NCBI GenBank assembly: GCA_001604275.1
Contig: LVBD01000003.1
Span: 1 to 64,000, forward strand
Source: Spirochaetales bacterium Spiro_02
Lineage (GTDB): Bacteria > Spirochaetota > Spirochaetia > Sphaerochaetales > Sphaerochaetaceae
Length of the DNA stretch: 64,000 nucleotides
Reading direction: 5' to 3'
Under the pieces are notes generated by a model that worked only from the letters and a program-made list of their open reading frames with translations, had not been told where the DNA came from and did not search any database. Of the stretch, positions 18,663 through 30,915 are shown in pieces (the stretch's first letter is position 1; every line of letters begins with the position of its first letter). The translations under genes were made by a program, and so were the position numbers.

Positions 18663-19796
18663 CTACTCCTTATTGTCTTCGATATATTCCCAGTTCCAGT
18701 CCCATCCCAATCCGGGAGAAGATGGAACGAACACGCAACCGTCGTCGTCCATCGGGTCGTAGATGGAATTCAGCCAGGGCTTCGGCTGTTCATAGTCCAG
18801 ATACGGATGCAACAGACCGCGTTCAAAGTATCTGCCGTTCCTGATCGCGGCAAGAATGTGGAGGTTGCCGATCGAGTTCCCATGCAGTTCCACGGTCATT
18901 CCGAACGAATCGTACAGGTGGACGCAACGCATCGCGCTTGTTATCCCCCCGCTGGTCAGCGCACCGGTCCGGCCGATATGAGAGGCGCCCGCGGAAATCC
19001 AGTCCGCCCGTGAATGATATTTTCCCGGCGCAGTCTCAGGCCCGCAGATGGGGACCGGGGACGCTTCCGTCAAGAACCGATAGGATGCGATGGAATGTTC
19101 GTCCATCGGCTCCTCCAGCCAGAGAAAGTCCAGTTCTCCCAGCCCTTTTGCCAATTCAAGCGCCTCTTCCCGCGAATAGTAATGATATGGGTCAAGCATC
19201 AGCGGGATGTCCGGTCCGACGGCCTCGCGAACCATCCGGCAAGCCTCGAGATCCAGCTTGACGGAAGCTTCTGGCACCGCGGGGGGCATCCACGTATGGA
19301 GTTTGAGCGCATGATATCCTTTCGCGACCAATTTCTGTGCGTAATCTGCATAGGCCTGAGGGGAATCGAGACCCCCTTCAAGCGTATCACCCACCATGAT
19401 GGAACCATAGCAGGGTACTTTCGTCCGATAGCCGCCGAGGATCTGCCAGATAGGAATCCCTAGCGTCTTTCCCAGCGCGTCGTACAGGGCGAGGTCGATG
19501 GCGCACAGTACATAGTCGCTGAATTCGGTCTTGAGGCGCTGCAGATGGATCAGACGCTGCCAGATCCGCTCTCTCATGAAAATGTCCTCGCCTACGAGTA
19601 CCGGTCTGACCGCCGACAGGACCAGGTCTTGGTAGATCGGGCCCATATAGCATCCCTTGACACCGTTTTCCAGTGTGATTTCAAGCATATGTTCCACTGC
19701 GTCATGGCCCGGACCCGGATGCGAGTGGTATTCCGAATCCCGAACCATGAAGGACTGATAATGCACTTTGTATACGGCTACGTCTGTGATTTTCAT
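18663..19796 (-). CDS. Mandelate racemase/muconate lactonizing enzyme family (enolase superfamily) dehydratase
   Basis: A 377-residue enolase-superfamily enzyme with an N-terminal capping domain and a C-terminal barrel. Metal-ligand blocks can be seen in order: LMLDPYHYY (Asp), WLEEPMDEHS (Glu) and PICGPETAPG (Glu); candidate general bases are in YHALKLHTW and VELHGNS. Such proteins dehydrate or epimerise sugar acids after removing the alpha proton. It is co-transcribed with the serine hydrolase (2-base gap) and diverges from the MBL hydrolase. The exact acid sugar cannot be named. Confidence 0.8.
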   Translation of the reverse strand: MKITDVAVYKVHYQSFMVRDSEYHSHPGPGHDAVEHMLEITLENGVKGCYMGPIYQDLVLSAVRPVLVGEDIFMRERIWQRLIHLQRLKTEFSDYVLCAIDLALYDALGKTLGIPIWQILGGYRTKVPCYGSIMVGDTLEGGLDSPQAYADYAQKLVAKGYHALKLHTWMPPAVPEASVKLDLEACRMVREAVGPDIPLMLDPYHYYSREEALELAKGLGELDFLWLEEPMDEHSIASYRFLTEASPVPICGPETAPGKYHSRADWISAGASHIGRTGALTSGGITSAMRCVHLYDSFGMTVELHGNSIGNLHILAAIRNGRYFERGLLHPYLDYEQPKPWLNSIYDPMDDDGCVFVPSSPGLGWDWNWEYIEDNKE

Positions 19797-19911
19797 TGTT
19801 CTTCCATCTCCTGTCGCACTGCGCTTTGTTTTTTACCGACTTTCCCCATTATTGCGTACTATCGGATATCTATTCCAGTGATTGGTGACAAAAACCTAGG
19901 AAACAGCATGT

Positions 19912-19939
19912 TTGTTACGGCTCTTCCATCTGATATACT
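19912..19939 (+). promoter_or_regulatory. Promoter of the MBL-fold hydrolase gene
   Basis: TTGTTA (19912-19917) and TATACT (19934-19939) are spaced by 16 bases and lie 51 bases before the ATG. The 194-base divergent region with the enolase-superfamily gene shows no further clear site. Confidence 0.45.
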
Positions 19940-19990
19940 TGTCTGTAGCGGGCAGGAGTTGTCCGTAAAAGTGAAAGAGGCGGGAACGTT

Positions 19991-20719
19991 ATGGACATCA
20001 GGATTCATGAAATCGGTAGCTACGTCGTCAGGAACTACCTGCTTGAGACGCCGAGAGGCATCATCGCCATCGACACCGGGTATCCCGGGGATTGCGATCG
20101 GTTCGTTCGCCGTTTTGAGAAGGTCGCTCCGTTGAGCGCTTTGACATACATATTCATCACGCACCACCACGATGACCATGCAGGCTTCCTCGCCGACTTG
20201 CTGGCTCGATGTGATGCCAAGGTCGTGCTCCATCCTTTGGCTATCGAACCGTTGTCTCGCGGGGAAAGTCTAGATTACCCGGATGGAGGATATTCGTCGG
20301 TCCCGGCGTCCTGGTTCGGCAAGTTCAAATCCGATTTCACATTCCCGAAAGTGAATTTGGGAGATAAGGCCGTCATTGTCGGTCAGGAAACCGACCAAGT
20401 GTTCGAACGACTCGGACTGCCGATCAGAATCCTGTTCCTACCAGGGCACACCGCCGATTCGATCGGTCTGTTTCTTACTGAAACAGGACAGCTATTCTGC
20501 GGTGATGCAGCGATGAATGCGATCATCAGCGTCGCGAAGCATACTATTTGGATCGATGACGCCGATGCGTTCGGGCAGTCATGGGATGCGATGCTGGCGA
20601 CTCGTCCGACAAGGATATATCCTTCCCATGGTGGCTCTTTCTCCCCAAAAGCACTTGTCAGGCACCGCCATTATATGAAGGGAAGGAAGTTGATCCAGCT
20701 TGATAAGAAATCGAAGTGA
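19991..20719 (+). CDS. MBL-fold metallo-hydrolase
   Basis: A 242-residue cytoplasmic metallo-beta-lactamase-fold protein. The metal motif H-x-H-x-D-H is present in FITHHHDDHAGF, with further ligands in FLPGHTADSIGLF and LFCGDAAM. GAGGCGGGA precedes the ATG. Family members hydrolyse thioesters, lactones or phosphodiesters. It lies alone between the sugar-acid genes and the trailer end of the CRISPR array; its substrate is unknown. Confidence 0.85.
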   Translation: MDIRIHEIGSYVVRNYLLETPRGIIAIDTGYPGDCDRFVRRFEKVAPLSALTYIFITHHHDDHAGFLADLLARCDAKVVLHPLAIEPLSRGESLDYPDGGYSSVPASWFGKFKSDFTFPKVNLGDKAVIVGQETDQVFERLGLPIRILFLPGHTADSIGLFLTETGQLFCGDAAMNAIISVAKHTIWIDDADAFGQSWDAMLATRPTRIYPSHGGSFSPKALVRHRHYMKGRKLIQLDKKSK

Positions 20720-20784
20720 CAGTTCCTTCGGGTATTGTACATCCCTCGTTCGATGATTCAGGTCTCCATGAGCGTCCACCATTT

Positions 20785-20816
20785 TTTCTGTTATTATCAC
20801 CCGCGGAGGGTGCGAC
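20785..20816 (-). repeat. Degenerate terminal CRISPR repeat (trailer end)
   Basis: The last 19 bases match the array repeat with one change (CACCCGCGGAGGGTGCGAC), while the first 13 are scrambled. It is separated from the first full repeat by a 34-base spacer-like stretch (20817-20850). A decayed terminal repeat at this end fits a leader at the opposite, high-coordinate end. Confidence 0.8.
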
Positions 20817-20850
20817 TGTGGCAGTTGCTTGCTGATCTTGCGATCCTCTG

Positions 20851-23800
20851 GTTTCAATCCACGCACCCGCGGGGGGTGCGACGGTAAGCAAGAAGGAGGC
20901 CTAGGGTGCTGGTGAAGTTTCAATCCACGCACCCGCGGGGGGTGCGACGAGCCTTCGCCATGTCGTCGAACACGCCGATAGGGGTTTTAATCCACGCACC
21001 CGCGGGGGGTGCGACGGCGTTCTCTGCGGCGATTGCCACGACGTTATCCTGTTTCAATCCACGCACCCGCGGGGGGTGCGACTAGCGTCAAGCTTTGCTG
21101 TGTTGGAAGCCGACGCAGTTTCAATCCACGCACCCGCGGGGGGTGCGACGCGAGGCTCTAAACCAAAACGTACACGCTTGATAAGTTTCAATCCACGCAC
21201 CCGCGGGGGGTGCGACTCAGCTTCATATGGTATCGCGAGATAGTTGTTGCAGTTTCAATCCACGCACCCGCGGGGGGTGCGACAAATGGGTTCTCGGTGT
21301 GTGTCACATGGATATAAAGTTTCAATCCACGCACCCGCGGGGGGTGCGACGATGGTATTGCCGTACAGCTTCTCAAAGGTATCAAGTTTCAATCCACGCA
21401 CCCGCGGGGGGTGCGACGTGGGCATCCTGCAAACAAGATTGAGATAACACAAGTTTCAATCCACGCACCCGCGGGGGGTGCGACAGGCGTTCGCACCCGT
21501 GGCGATCATCGGGCAGGAGTTTCAATCCACGCACCCGCGGGGGGTGCGACCGCAGTTTCCTTGAGTACACCCTGCCTTCAAGGAGTTTCAATCCACGCAC
21601 CCGCGGGGGGTGCGACGGGGGGCGCGGTACAGTATAGGGGCTTTCTTGGGTGTTTCAATCCACGCACCCGCGGGGGGTGCGACGGACACTCTGGATGTGC
21701 TTCTTCGGCGATCTTCTGGTTTCAATCCACGCACCCGCGGGGGGTGCGACGCCCTGGTGGTTATGCGATACTAGGCCGCTTGCCTGTTTCAATCCACGCA
21801 CCCGCGGGGGGTGCGACCAGGCGTTCGCACCCGTGGCGATCATCGGGCAGGAGTTTCAATCCACGCACCCGCGGGGGGTGCGACCTTCTTCTGACGCTTG
21901 TTCATTATGCCTCCTCCTTGTTTCAATCCACGCACCCGCGGGGGGTGCGACCCCAATGAGGTCGATATAGTCAACATATGGGGTGAGGTTTCAATCCACG
22001 CACCCGCGGGGGGTGCGACCGGGCGGATTGCCCTTGGTTTCCTTGATCGACCAGTTTCAATCCACGCACCCGCGGGGGGTGCGACAGGGCAAGGAGCAAG
22101 GTCACAGCCCACGGATTCTTGTTTCAATCCACGCACCCGCGGGGGGTGCGACTTGACCACGGTGATGTCGTCCCGCGACAGGGCGCGTTTCAATCCACGC
22201 ACCCGCGGGGGGTGCGACCCCGATGTCCGCAAACTCCTTGCAGAACCCAGCTAGTTTCAATCCACGCACCCGCGGGGGGTGCGACATAGCTGGATCGGAT
22301 TTATTCATATAATGCCCCCTAGTTTCAATCCACGCACCCGCGGGGGGTGCGACGGTTTTCTCTGACGATGACGACACGGTTACGCCTGTTTCAATCCACG
22401 CACCCGCGGGGGGTGCGACAAAATGGTTTAACGCTTATACAAGCGCCTTATATGGTTTCAATCCACGCACCCGCGGGGGGTGCGACGCCTTATTATCATG
22501 ATCCCAATAACCCAATGTTAGGTTTCAATCCACGCACCCGCGGGGGGTGCGACTTTTCCTTGATGTAATGGTCCATATCGCTCAGATAGTTTCAATCCAC
22601 GCACCCGCGGGGGGTGCGACGTGCGGCATACTTGATGTTTGTTCCTATTTGGCCGGTTTCAATCCACGCACCCGCGGGGGGTGCGACAATAAACAAAGGA
22701 CTGATAATAATATATATAATGTTTCAATCCACGCACCCGCGGGGGGTGCGACTTGATGCTTGCTCTATGGACTCAACCGCCTTGTATGGTTTCAATCCAC
22801 GCACCCGCGGGGGGTGCGACGAGCGTCAATCACAGTGGGTAAAAGAGAACAACGTGTTTCAATCCACGCACCCGCGGGGGGTGCGACTTGAATAAATGGA
22901 ATCATGGCTTTGCTGATATCTTCGTTTCAATCCACGCACCCGCGGGGGGTGCGACGCGTTCGACCTTGAAGCGTATCGGTATGATGTTGTTTCAATCCAC
23001 GCACCCGCGGGGGGTGCGACACAGCCTTGTCAACCAGGATGTTCACCATCTGGTTGTTTCAATCCACGCACCCGCGGGGGGTGCGACGGTTAGGCACAAC
23101 CTTATCAGTCAACTTTGCTGTGTTTCAATCCACGCACCCGCGGGGGGTGCGACGATTTGCTCCCCCATTGCGTAGCGTTCACTCTTGGGTTTCAATCCAC
23201 GCACCCGCGGGGGGTGCGACGTCAGAGCGGTGTACACAGGGTTCCAAGCGTAGCCGGTTTCAATCCACGCACCCGCGGGGGGTGCGACATGTACACGGAG
23301 CCGTCCGCAGGGCTACCGATTATTGTTTCAATCCACGCACCCGCGGGGGGTGCGACACCATCCTTGATGAAACATTCGGTGCTATGAACTGGTTTCAATC
23401 CACGCACCCGCGGGGGGTGCGACACGATGCTGTTTTCACTTTTGCCGAAACGCTCCTGTTTCAATCCACGCACCCGCGGGGGGTGCGACAGCAATGGGAC
23501 GCTGATCCACAATCTTGTACGTTTGTTTCAATCCACGCACCCGCGGGGGGTGCGACACTGCAGGACCGTCAAGCAGGTTGAGGCTGTGTTGTTTCAATCC
23601 ACGCACCCGCGGGGGGTGCGACGACCCATGAGGTGAGGGGCACAAAATGCTCTGTTATGTTTCAATCCACGCACCCGCGGGGGGTGCGACGGTGTCAAAT
23701 TCACCATCGTTGGAGAGTACAACAGTTTCAATCCACGCACCCGCGGGGGGTGCGACGTTTGTCGAGCTTAACCCTAACGCTGCTATATATGGTTTCAATC

Positions 23801-26800
23801 CACGCACCCGCGGGGGGTGCGACCTACACCCAATGAGTAGGTGGTGACACCCGAAAGAGTTTCAATCCACGCACCCGCGGGGGGTGCGACTTGATGCCTG
23901 CTTGGTGTTGATGATCAGCTTAGGTCTGTTTCAATCCACGCACCCGCGGGGGGTGCGACTTTATCACATGCTTTTCAGCACATGGGGTAAGTGGTTTCAA
24001 TCCACGCACCCGCGGGGGGTGCGACTAGAGAAGGTCAATTAGTTGGTTGCTGTTTTAATGTTTCAATCCACGCACCCGCGGGGGGTGCGACATGCGTTCG
24101 ACCTTGAGGCGTATCGGGCAGACGTAGTTTCAATCCACGCACCCGCGGGGGGTGCGACAGCAAGATTTTGACGGTGGTAACGGCTGACCAAGCGTTTCAA
24201 TCCACGCACCCGCGGGGGGTGCGACTGGATGCAACATCGTCCAAGACTGCGGTGATAACAGTTTCAATCCACGCACCCGCGGGGGGTGCGACGCGATTAT
24301 TTTGTAATCCTTGACACGAGCACAGGGTTTCAATCCACGCACCCGCGGGGGGTGCGACATCAGTGGGGCGAGTATCGACACCGGCTATGGTGCGTTTCAA
24401 TCCACGCACCCGCGGGGGGTGCGACATCTTTCTGGCGTTCCTGGATACATCAACAACAGTTTCAATCCACGCACCCGCGGGGGGTGCGACCTACGATGAA
24501 ATACAGGTTTGTCGCATCGGTGTAGTTTCAATCCACGCACCCGCGGGGGGTGCGACTGTTACATCGTGAGTTGCATTAGGATGTGATGGAGTTTCAATCC
24601 ACGCACCCGCGGGGGGTGCGACCACAAATCCATCATCATCTGCCCTTATAGAAAGGTGTTTCAATCCACGCACCCGCGGGGGGTGCGACGCGGCTATGGG
24701 AAACTCGGTTATCTTGTATGGGGTGTTTCAATCCACGCACCCGCGGGGGGTGCGACTCCGGCATAGGTTACATCTGTTCCGTTCTCGGGTGTTTCAATCC
24801 ACGCACCCGCGGGGGGTGCGACTTCGTCCTTGTGGACGGTAGCGGTTTGCGTTTCTGGTTTCAATCCACGCACCCGCGGGGGGTGCGACTCTACAAGCCC
24901 TTCATAGTTGCCAGCGTCAAGGTAGTTTCAATCCACGCACCCGCGGGGGGTGCGACATTGTCTTTGCTTCGATGTCCTCGCAATGGTCGATGTTTCAATC
25001 CACGCACCCGCGGGGGGTGCGACATTGTCTTTGCTTCGATGTCCTCGCAATGGTCGATGTTTCAATCCACGCACCCGCGGGGGGTGCGACAGGCATATTC
25101 ACTTCAGCAATAGAGACACTGATAGTTTCAATCCACGCACCCGCGGGGGGTGCGACAACATCTTTCTGGCGTTCCTGGATACATCAACAACAGTTTCAAT
25201 CCACGCACCCGCGGGGGGTGCGACAGCACCATTTGGGGTTCCATCAACCAAGTGCAAGAGTTTCAATCCACGCACCCGCGGGGGGTGCGACTCGTGTTAC
25301 CCGGCCCAGTGCTACCATTCCAGTAGGTTTCAATCCACGCACCCGCGGGGGGTGCGACCAACAGGTGTCGACGATTGATAGTCGTCTCTGTTGTTTCAAT
25401 CCACGCACCCGCGGGGGGTGCGACTTCGTGATACCCGGCCCACTGTTACCATTCCAGTAGTTTCAATCCACGCACCCGCGGGGGGTGCGACCGATGTCCG
25501 CAAACTCCTTGCAGAACCCAGCTAGTTTCAATCCACGCACCCGCGGGGGGTGCGACTCCCTCACGGCTAGGTATCTCGATGCCTTGGCTACGTTTCAATC
25601 CACGCACCCGCGGGGGGTGCGACTCAGGATGCCCATTAACTATAGGTGTCACAGCTTTGTTTCAATCCACGCACCCGCGGGGGGTGCGACGTGGACGGCA
25701 CGTGGTTCGCATGCAGATACGCCTTGTTTCAATCCACGCACCCGCGGGGGGTGCGACATGGAACAAGGGTATTCGGAGCAGTTCAAAATAGTGTTTCAAT
25801 CCACGCACCCGCGGGGGGTGCGACCAAGTGCGATGGTTACGTAGCTCATCTTCAAGATGTTTCAATCCACGCACCCGCGGGGGGTGCGACACGCCAGTGT
25901 TGGGGTCATAGCTTGTCGTGTGCTGGTTTCAATCCACGCACCCGCGGGGGGTGCGACGGATATATAACACTTGATTGACACTATCAAAGTAGTTTCAATC
26001 CACGCACCCGCGGGGGGTGCGACATAGCCCCAACGCTTGTCAATGTGTTGCACGTAGGGTTTCAATCCACGCACCCGCGGGGGGTGCGACGACCCATGAG
26101 GTGAGGGGTGTGAAGTGCTCTGTTAGGTTTCAATCCACGCACCCGCGGGGGGTGCGACGCCAAGATTGACGCTGGTGCATCGTTTAATTTCGTTTCAATC
26201 CACGCACCCGCGGGGGGTGCGACGTTGCGTGGGGTGGCACGATTGACTACAACCAAGAGTTTCAATCCACGCACCCGCGGGGGGTGCGACAGCAGTCAAC
26301 GATTGACGGTTTGTTTGACGCACTGGTTTCAATCCACGCACCCGCGGGGGGTGCGACTTCGTGTTACCCGGCCCATTGCTACCATACCAGTAGTTTCAAT
26401 CCACGCACCCGCGGGGGGTGCGACGCCCCAACCCCGGCTCCTCCTGTCGTTTTCGGCAAGGTTTCAATCCACGCACCCGCGGGGGGTGCGACAGATGCCA
26501 CGGAGCAACTCGCCGTTCATCCCAATGTTTCAATCCACGCACCCGCGGGGGGTGCGACGGAGAAACCCTTTCATCATTGCGACTTCTGCTGGGTTTCAAT
26601 CCACGCACCCGCGGGGGGTGCGACGCGATGCACCATCCCCACGGCATCACCGATACGGACGTTTCAATCCACGCACCCGCGGGGGGTGCGACGGACATCA
26701 TCGTTGACCTCAACGCACGACTAGCGTTTCAATCCACGCACCCGCGGGGGGTGCGACAATCCCACGGTATCACTTGCACCTTCGGCCATTTGGTTTCAAT

Positions 26801-29800
26801 CCACGCACCCGCGGGGGGTGCGACTTCAATAACAAGTTGTAAAACCGTTCCGACAAGGGTTTCAATCCACGCACCCGCGGGGGGTGCGACCCATCGCACT
26901 TGAGGATGCAGACTACGAGGTGGCAGTTTCAATCCACGCACCCGCGGGGGGTGCGACAGCAACAGGTGACTCCCACTTGATGATTGCAATTGTTTCAATC
27001 CACGCACCCGCGGGGGGTGCGACGTTCCCGCTTCGGGGGTGGATGCGGCCGCTGAGGTGTTTCAATCCACGCACCCGCGGGGGGTGCGACTTTCAGCCTC
27101 GGCGGCAGTGTTTCTCCTTTCTACTGTTTCAATCCACGCACCCGCGGGGGGTGCGACAGTAAGAGCATGAACTCATTCAACACCGACCTGCGGTTTCAAT
27201 CCACGCACCCGCGGGGGGTGCGACTCGATTTCAACCGAGCCTTCAATATATTTCAGGTAGTTTCAATCCACGCACCCGCGGGGGGTGCGACAAGCGTTGA
27301 CACAGTTGGACATCTTCGGTTCACTGTTTCAATCCACGCACCCGCGGGGGGTGCGACTTCATTGGGGATGATTGCACGGTTGACGCTGTACGTGTTTCAA
27401 TCCACGCACCCGCGGGGGGTGCGACGCCTTCCTCTTTGCCATCCTCGGCCTTCAGCGAAAGTTTCAATCCACGCACCCGCGGGGGGTGCGACTGCATGTG
27501 CCAACTGCATTGCGACTACATGCCGTTGTTTCAATCCACGCACCCGCGGGGGGTGCGACACTTCACCCCGAGCACCTCCTTGACATAGTGGTCGTTTCAA
27601 TCCACGCACCCGCGGGGGGTGCGACACGCTACAGCGTAGGAAACATGCTTCCGTCGGGTCTGTTTCAATCCACGCACCCGCGGGGGGTGCGACATGATGA
27701 CGATTGACACCATTCTTTCCCTATTCAAGTTTCAATCCACGCACCCGCGGGGGGGTTTCAATCCACGCACCCGCGGGGGGTGCGACGCCCTGACGCTCAC
27801 CGACGCCCGTAGCCCACTCATGTTTCAATCCACGCACCCGCGGGGGGTGCGACCAGACCGATGCCGACCTCATGTACAACTCGCTGGTGTTTCAATCCAC
27901 GCACCCGCGGGGGGTGCGACAACGATGGTTGATGACCCTGCCGCCGTTGCACAGGGTTTCAATCCACGCACCCGCGGGGGGTGCGACAAGGCCCTTTTAT
28001 TTTCCTTCCATCAGAAGATGTGTTTCAATCCACGCACCCGCGGGGGGTGCGACGAGTGGCGTTTGCATTTCATTTTTTTTCCTCTCCGGTTTCAATCCAC
28101 GCACCCGCGGGGGGTGCGACTTTCGTCGTTGTTCGGGTCGGTCAGATTGCCCCTCTGTTTCAATCCACGCACCCGCGGGGGGTGCGACCTGCGCAACTTG
28201 CGGGCATTCTTTCGGAGAGGAGTTTCAATCCACGCACCCGCGGGGGGTGCGACAATGCCTCTGCGGCCTTTCCCCATATGCTCATGTTGTTTCAATCCAC
28301 GCACCCGCGGGGGGTGCGACGGAATACGGCACTGATGGTGATGTTACCGCCGTAAGGTTTCAATCCACGCACCCGCGGGGGGTGCGACGTCAATAAGGTT
28401 GTTATTCTCGTCGTACAGATACAAGTTTCAATCCACGCACCCGCGGGGGGTGCGACTGTCACTCGGACGCAACACAGTCCTGTTCGACGCGTTTCAATCC
28501 ACGCACCCGCGGGGGGTGCGACACGGTGGATAAGCTGAGTTTGCGCATCGAAAACGTTTCAATCCACGCACCCGCGGGGGGTGCGACGAGGTTGGCAGGG
28601 TGTGGGTCGATAACGGAGTATTGTTTCAATCCACGCACCCGCGGGGGGTGCGACGCCCCTTCCTCCAGCACGCCGTAGAGATATTTGTAGTTTCAATCCA
28701 CGCACCCGCGGGGGGTGCGACTGCTCAGGCTTTCTGTGATTATCAAAATCAGAGAGTTTCAATCCACGCACCCGCGGGGGGTGCGACGATCGACGATATG
28801 GGCAGGTCGAGGTGGTCCGCAGTTTCAATCCACGCACCCGCGGGGGGTGCGACTCTAGGCCATTTACGAGTTCATTGCCAATACGTTTGTTTCAATCCAC
28901 GCACCCGCGGGGGGTGCGACGAAGCGCGTTCGGCTGAGTACACCAAGATACAGGTGTTTCAATCCACGCACCCGCGGGGGGTGCGACGCGAAGATAACCT
29001 TGCCGGACTCACGTGCAATCTGTTTCAATCCACGCACCCGCGGGGGGTGCGACTGGCAAGGAGGAGTAAAGATGCCTACTATTTTCGTGTTTCAATCCAC
29101 GCACCCGCGGGGGGTGCGACGTTCATCCTTGCCGCATCCCCTGCGACTACCATAGAGTTTCAATCCACGCACCCGCGGGGGGTGCGACGTAATGTTTGTC
29201 GCCTCTACCCTCCCGTTCGCATGTTTCAATCCACGCACCCGCGGGGGGTGCGACTCCAACAGGGGCAGGATCAAATTCTCTCATACATGTTTCAATCCAC
29301 GCACCCGCGGGGGGTGCGACTAGGCCCATTCGTTCGCAGTTTGTCCAGTACCGTTGTTTCAATCCACGCACCCGCGGGGGGTGCGACGGAAATCGGGACG
29401 GGGTTTATAGCTATATTCGTGGTTTCAATCCACGCACCCGCGGGGGGTGCGACGACATATCATCGCCCCACCGAGTTCCACTCACGTCCGTTTCAATCCA
29501 CGCACCCGCGGGGGGTGCGACCTGCTCCAAAGGGTTGTTGCCAAACAGAGTTCGTGTTTCAATCCACGCACCCGCGGGGGGTGCGACATGACGGGTATCT
29601 TTTCAGCAACGGAAGCTACCAGGTTTCAATCCACGCACCCGCGGGGGGTGCGACGTCACCCTTTCCCTGTAGTAGCAGACTTCTCTAGTTTCAATCCACG
29701 CACCCGCGGGGGGTGCGACAAGTGTGTATCATCGCAATTAAAAACGCAAAACAGTTTCAATCCACGCACCCGCGGGGGGTGCGACGTCCAAGTAGGTGGT

Positions 29801-30915
29801 AATAGCCATTCAATCTAAAGTTTCAATCCACGCACCCGCGGGGGGTGCGACACCATAGCACCAAACAAGGCTAGTGGAAACAGCGTGTTTCAATCCACGC
29901 ACCCGCGGGGGGTGCGACTTGAGATTCGCAATTCGGACATCCCGATTGACCAGTTTCAATCCACGCACCCGCGGGGGGTGCGACATGGACGATGGGGATT
30001 ATTTTGCAATCCTTGATACGTTTCAATCCACGCACCCGCGGGGGGTGCGACATCAGCATACCCAAGTGGTCTAGCATTTGATGGTACGTTTCAATCCACG
30101 CACCCGCGGGGGGTGCGACCCGACATCATCGTTGACCTCAACGCACGACTTGCGTTTCAATCCACGCACCCGCGGGGGGTGCGACAGCAAGTAATATCTG
30201 GTATACAAGTTGTGGTGGTAGTTTCAATCCACGCACCCGCGGGGGGTGCGACATCAATAGCTCGATATGATAACCATGCCATGCATTGTTTCAATCCACG
30301 CACCCGCGGGGGGTGCGACTCGCACGTTAGAGAGTACATCAGAGTCTATAGTTGTTTCAATCCACGCACCCGCGGGGGGTGCGACACCAGTCTTTTTTTT
30401 TATGTTCAACCACAACGCTTGTTTCAATCCACGCACCCGCGGGGGGTGCGACACCGATATTGTTATGCAAACTTTGTCATCAATAGTTTCAATCCACGCA
30501 CCCGCGGGGGGTGCGACGCTTGCATGAGTGTTTAATCTCTACTATCAAAAGGTTTCAATCCACGCACCCGCGGGGGGTGCGACATGACAACCGATAACAA
30601 AGAACCATGGTACAAGGTGTTTCAATCCACGCACCCGCGGGGGGTGCGACGTTGTCATATATCCGGCGCCGTCTGGGTTGTTGGTGTTTCAATCCACGCA
30701 CCCGCGGGGGGTGCGACGTGTGACGATTGCGGCGCGGTAGTTGCGACGGAGGTTTCAATCCACGCACCCGCGGGGGGTGCGACTGGGAAGTCAATTTTAG
30801 CAACAACGTGCGACAGTGTTTCAATCCACGCACCCGCGGGGGGTGCGACTGAGGACTGGGCGAGAAAGTCAGATACTGGTATTGTTTCAATCCACGCACC
30901 CGCGGGGGGTGCGAC
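20851..30915 (-). CRISPR. Type I-C CRISPR array, about 152 repeats
   Basis: The 32-base repeat begins GTTTCAATCCACGCACCCGC and ends GGGGGGTGCGAC on the plus strand. In the transcribed minus orientation it begins GTCGCACCCCCCGCGGGTGC and ends GTGGATTGAAAC, the classic I-C form with a central stem. I count 152 copies by hand at intervals of about 65-68 bases, so spacers are 33-36 bases. The repeat is almost invariant: one copy at 20984 reads GTTTTAATCC, and one at 27729-27754 lacks its last six bases and is directly followed by a full repeat. Leader-side (newest) spacers are near 30,900 and the oldest near 20,850. Open frames within it are artefacts of the periodic repeat. Confidence 0.99.

Noticed and set aside
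19797-19990. tRNA or small RNA gene between the enolase-superfamily and MBL genes
   Set aside because: No cloverleaf or strong stem with T run was seen, only a promoter for the MBL gene.
21411-23581. Long open frames with repeated peptide units inside the array, on both strands
   Set aside because: They are the CRISPR repeat translated in open frames, with no ribosome sites; the peptide units are identical to the repeat.
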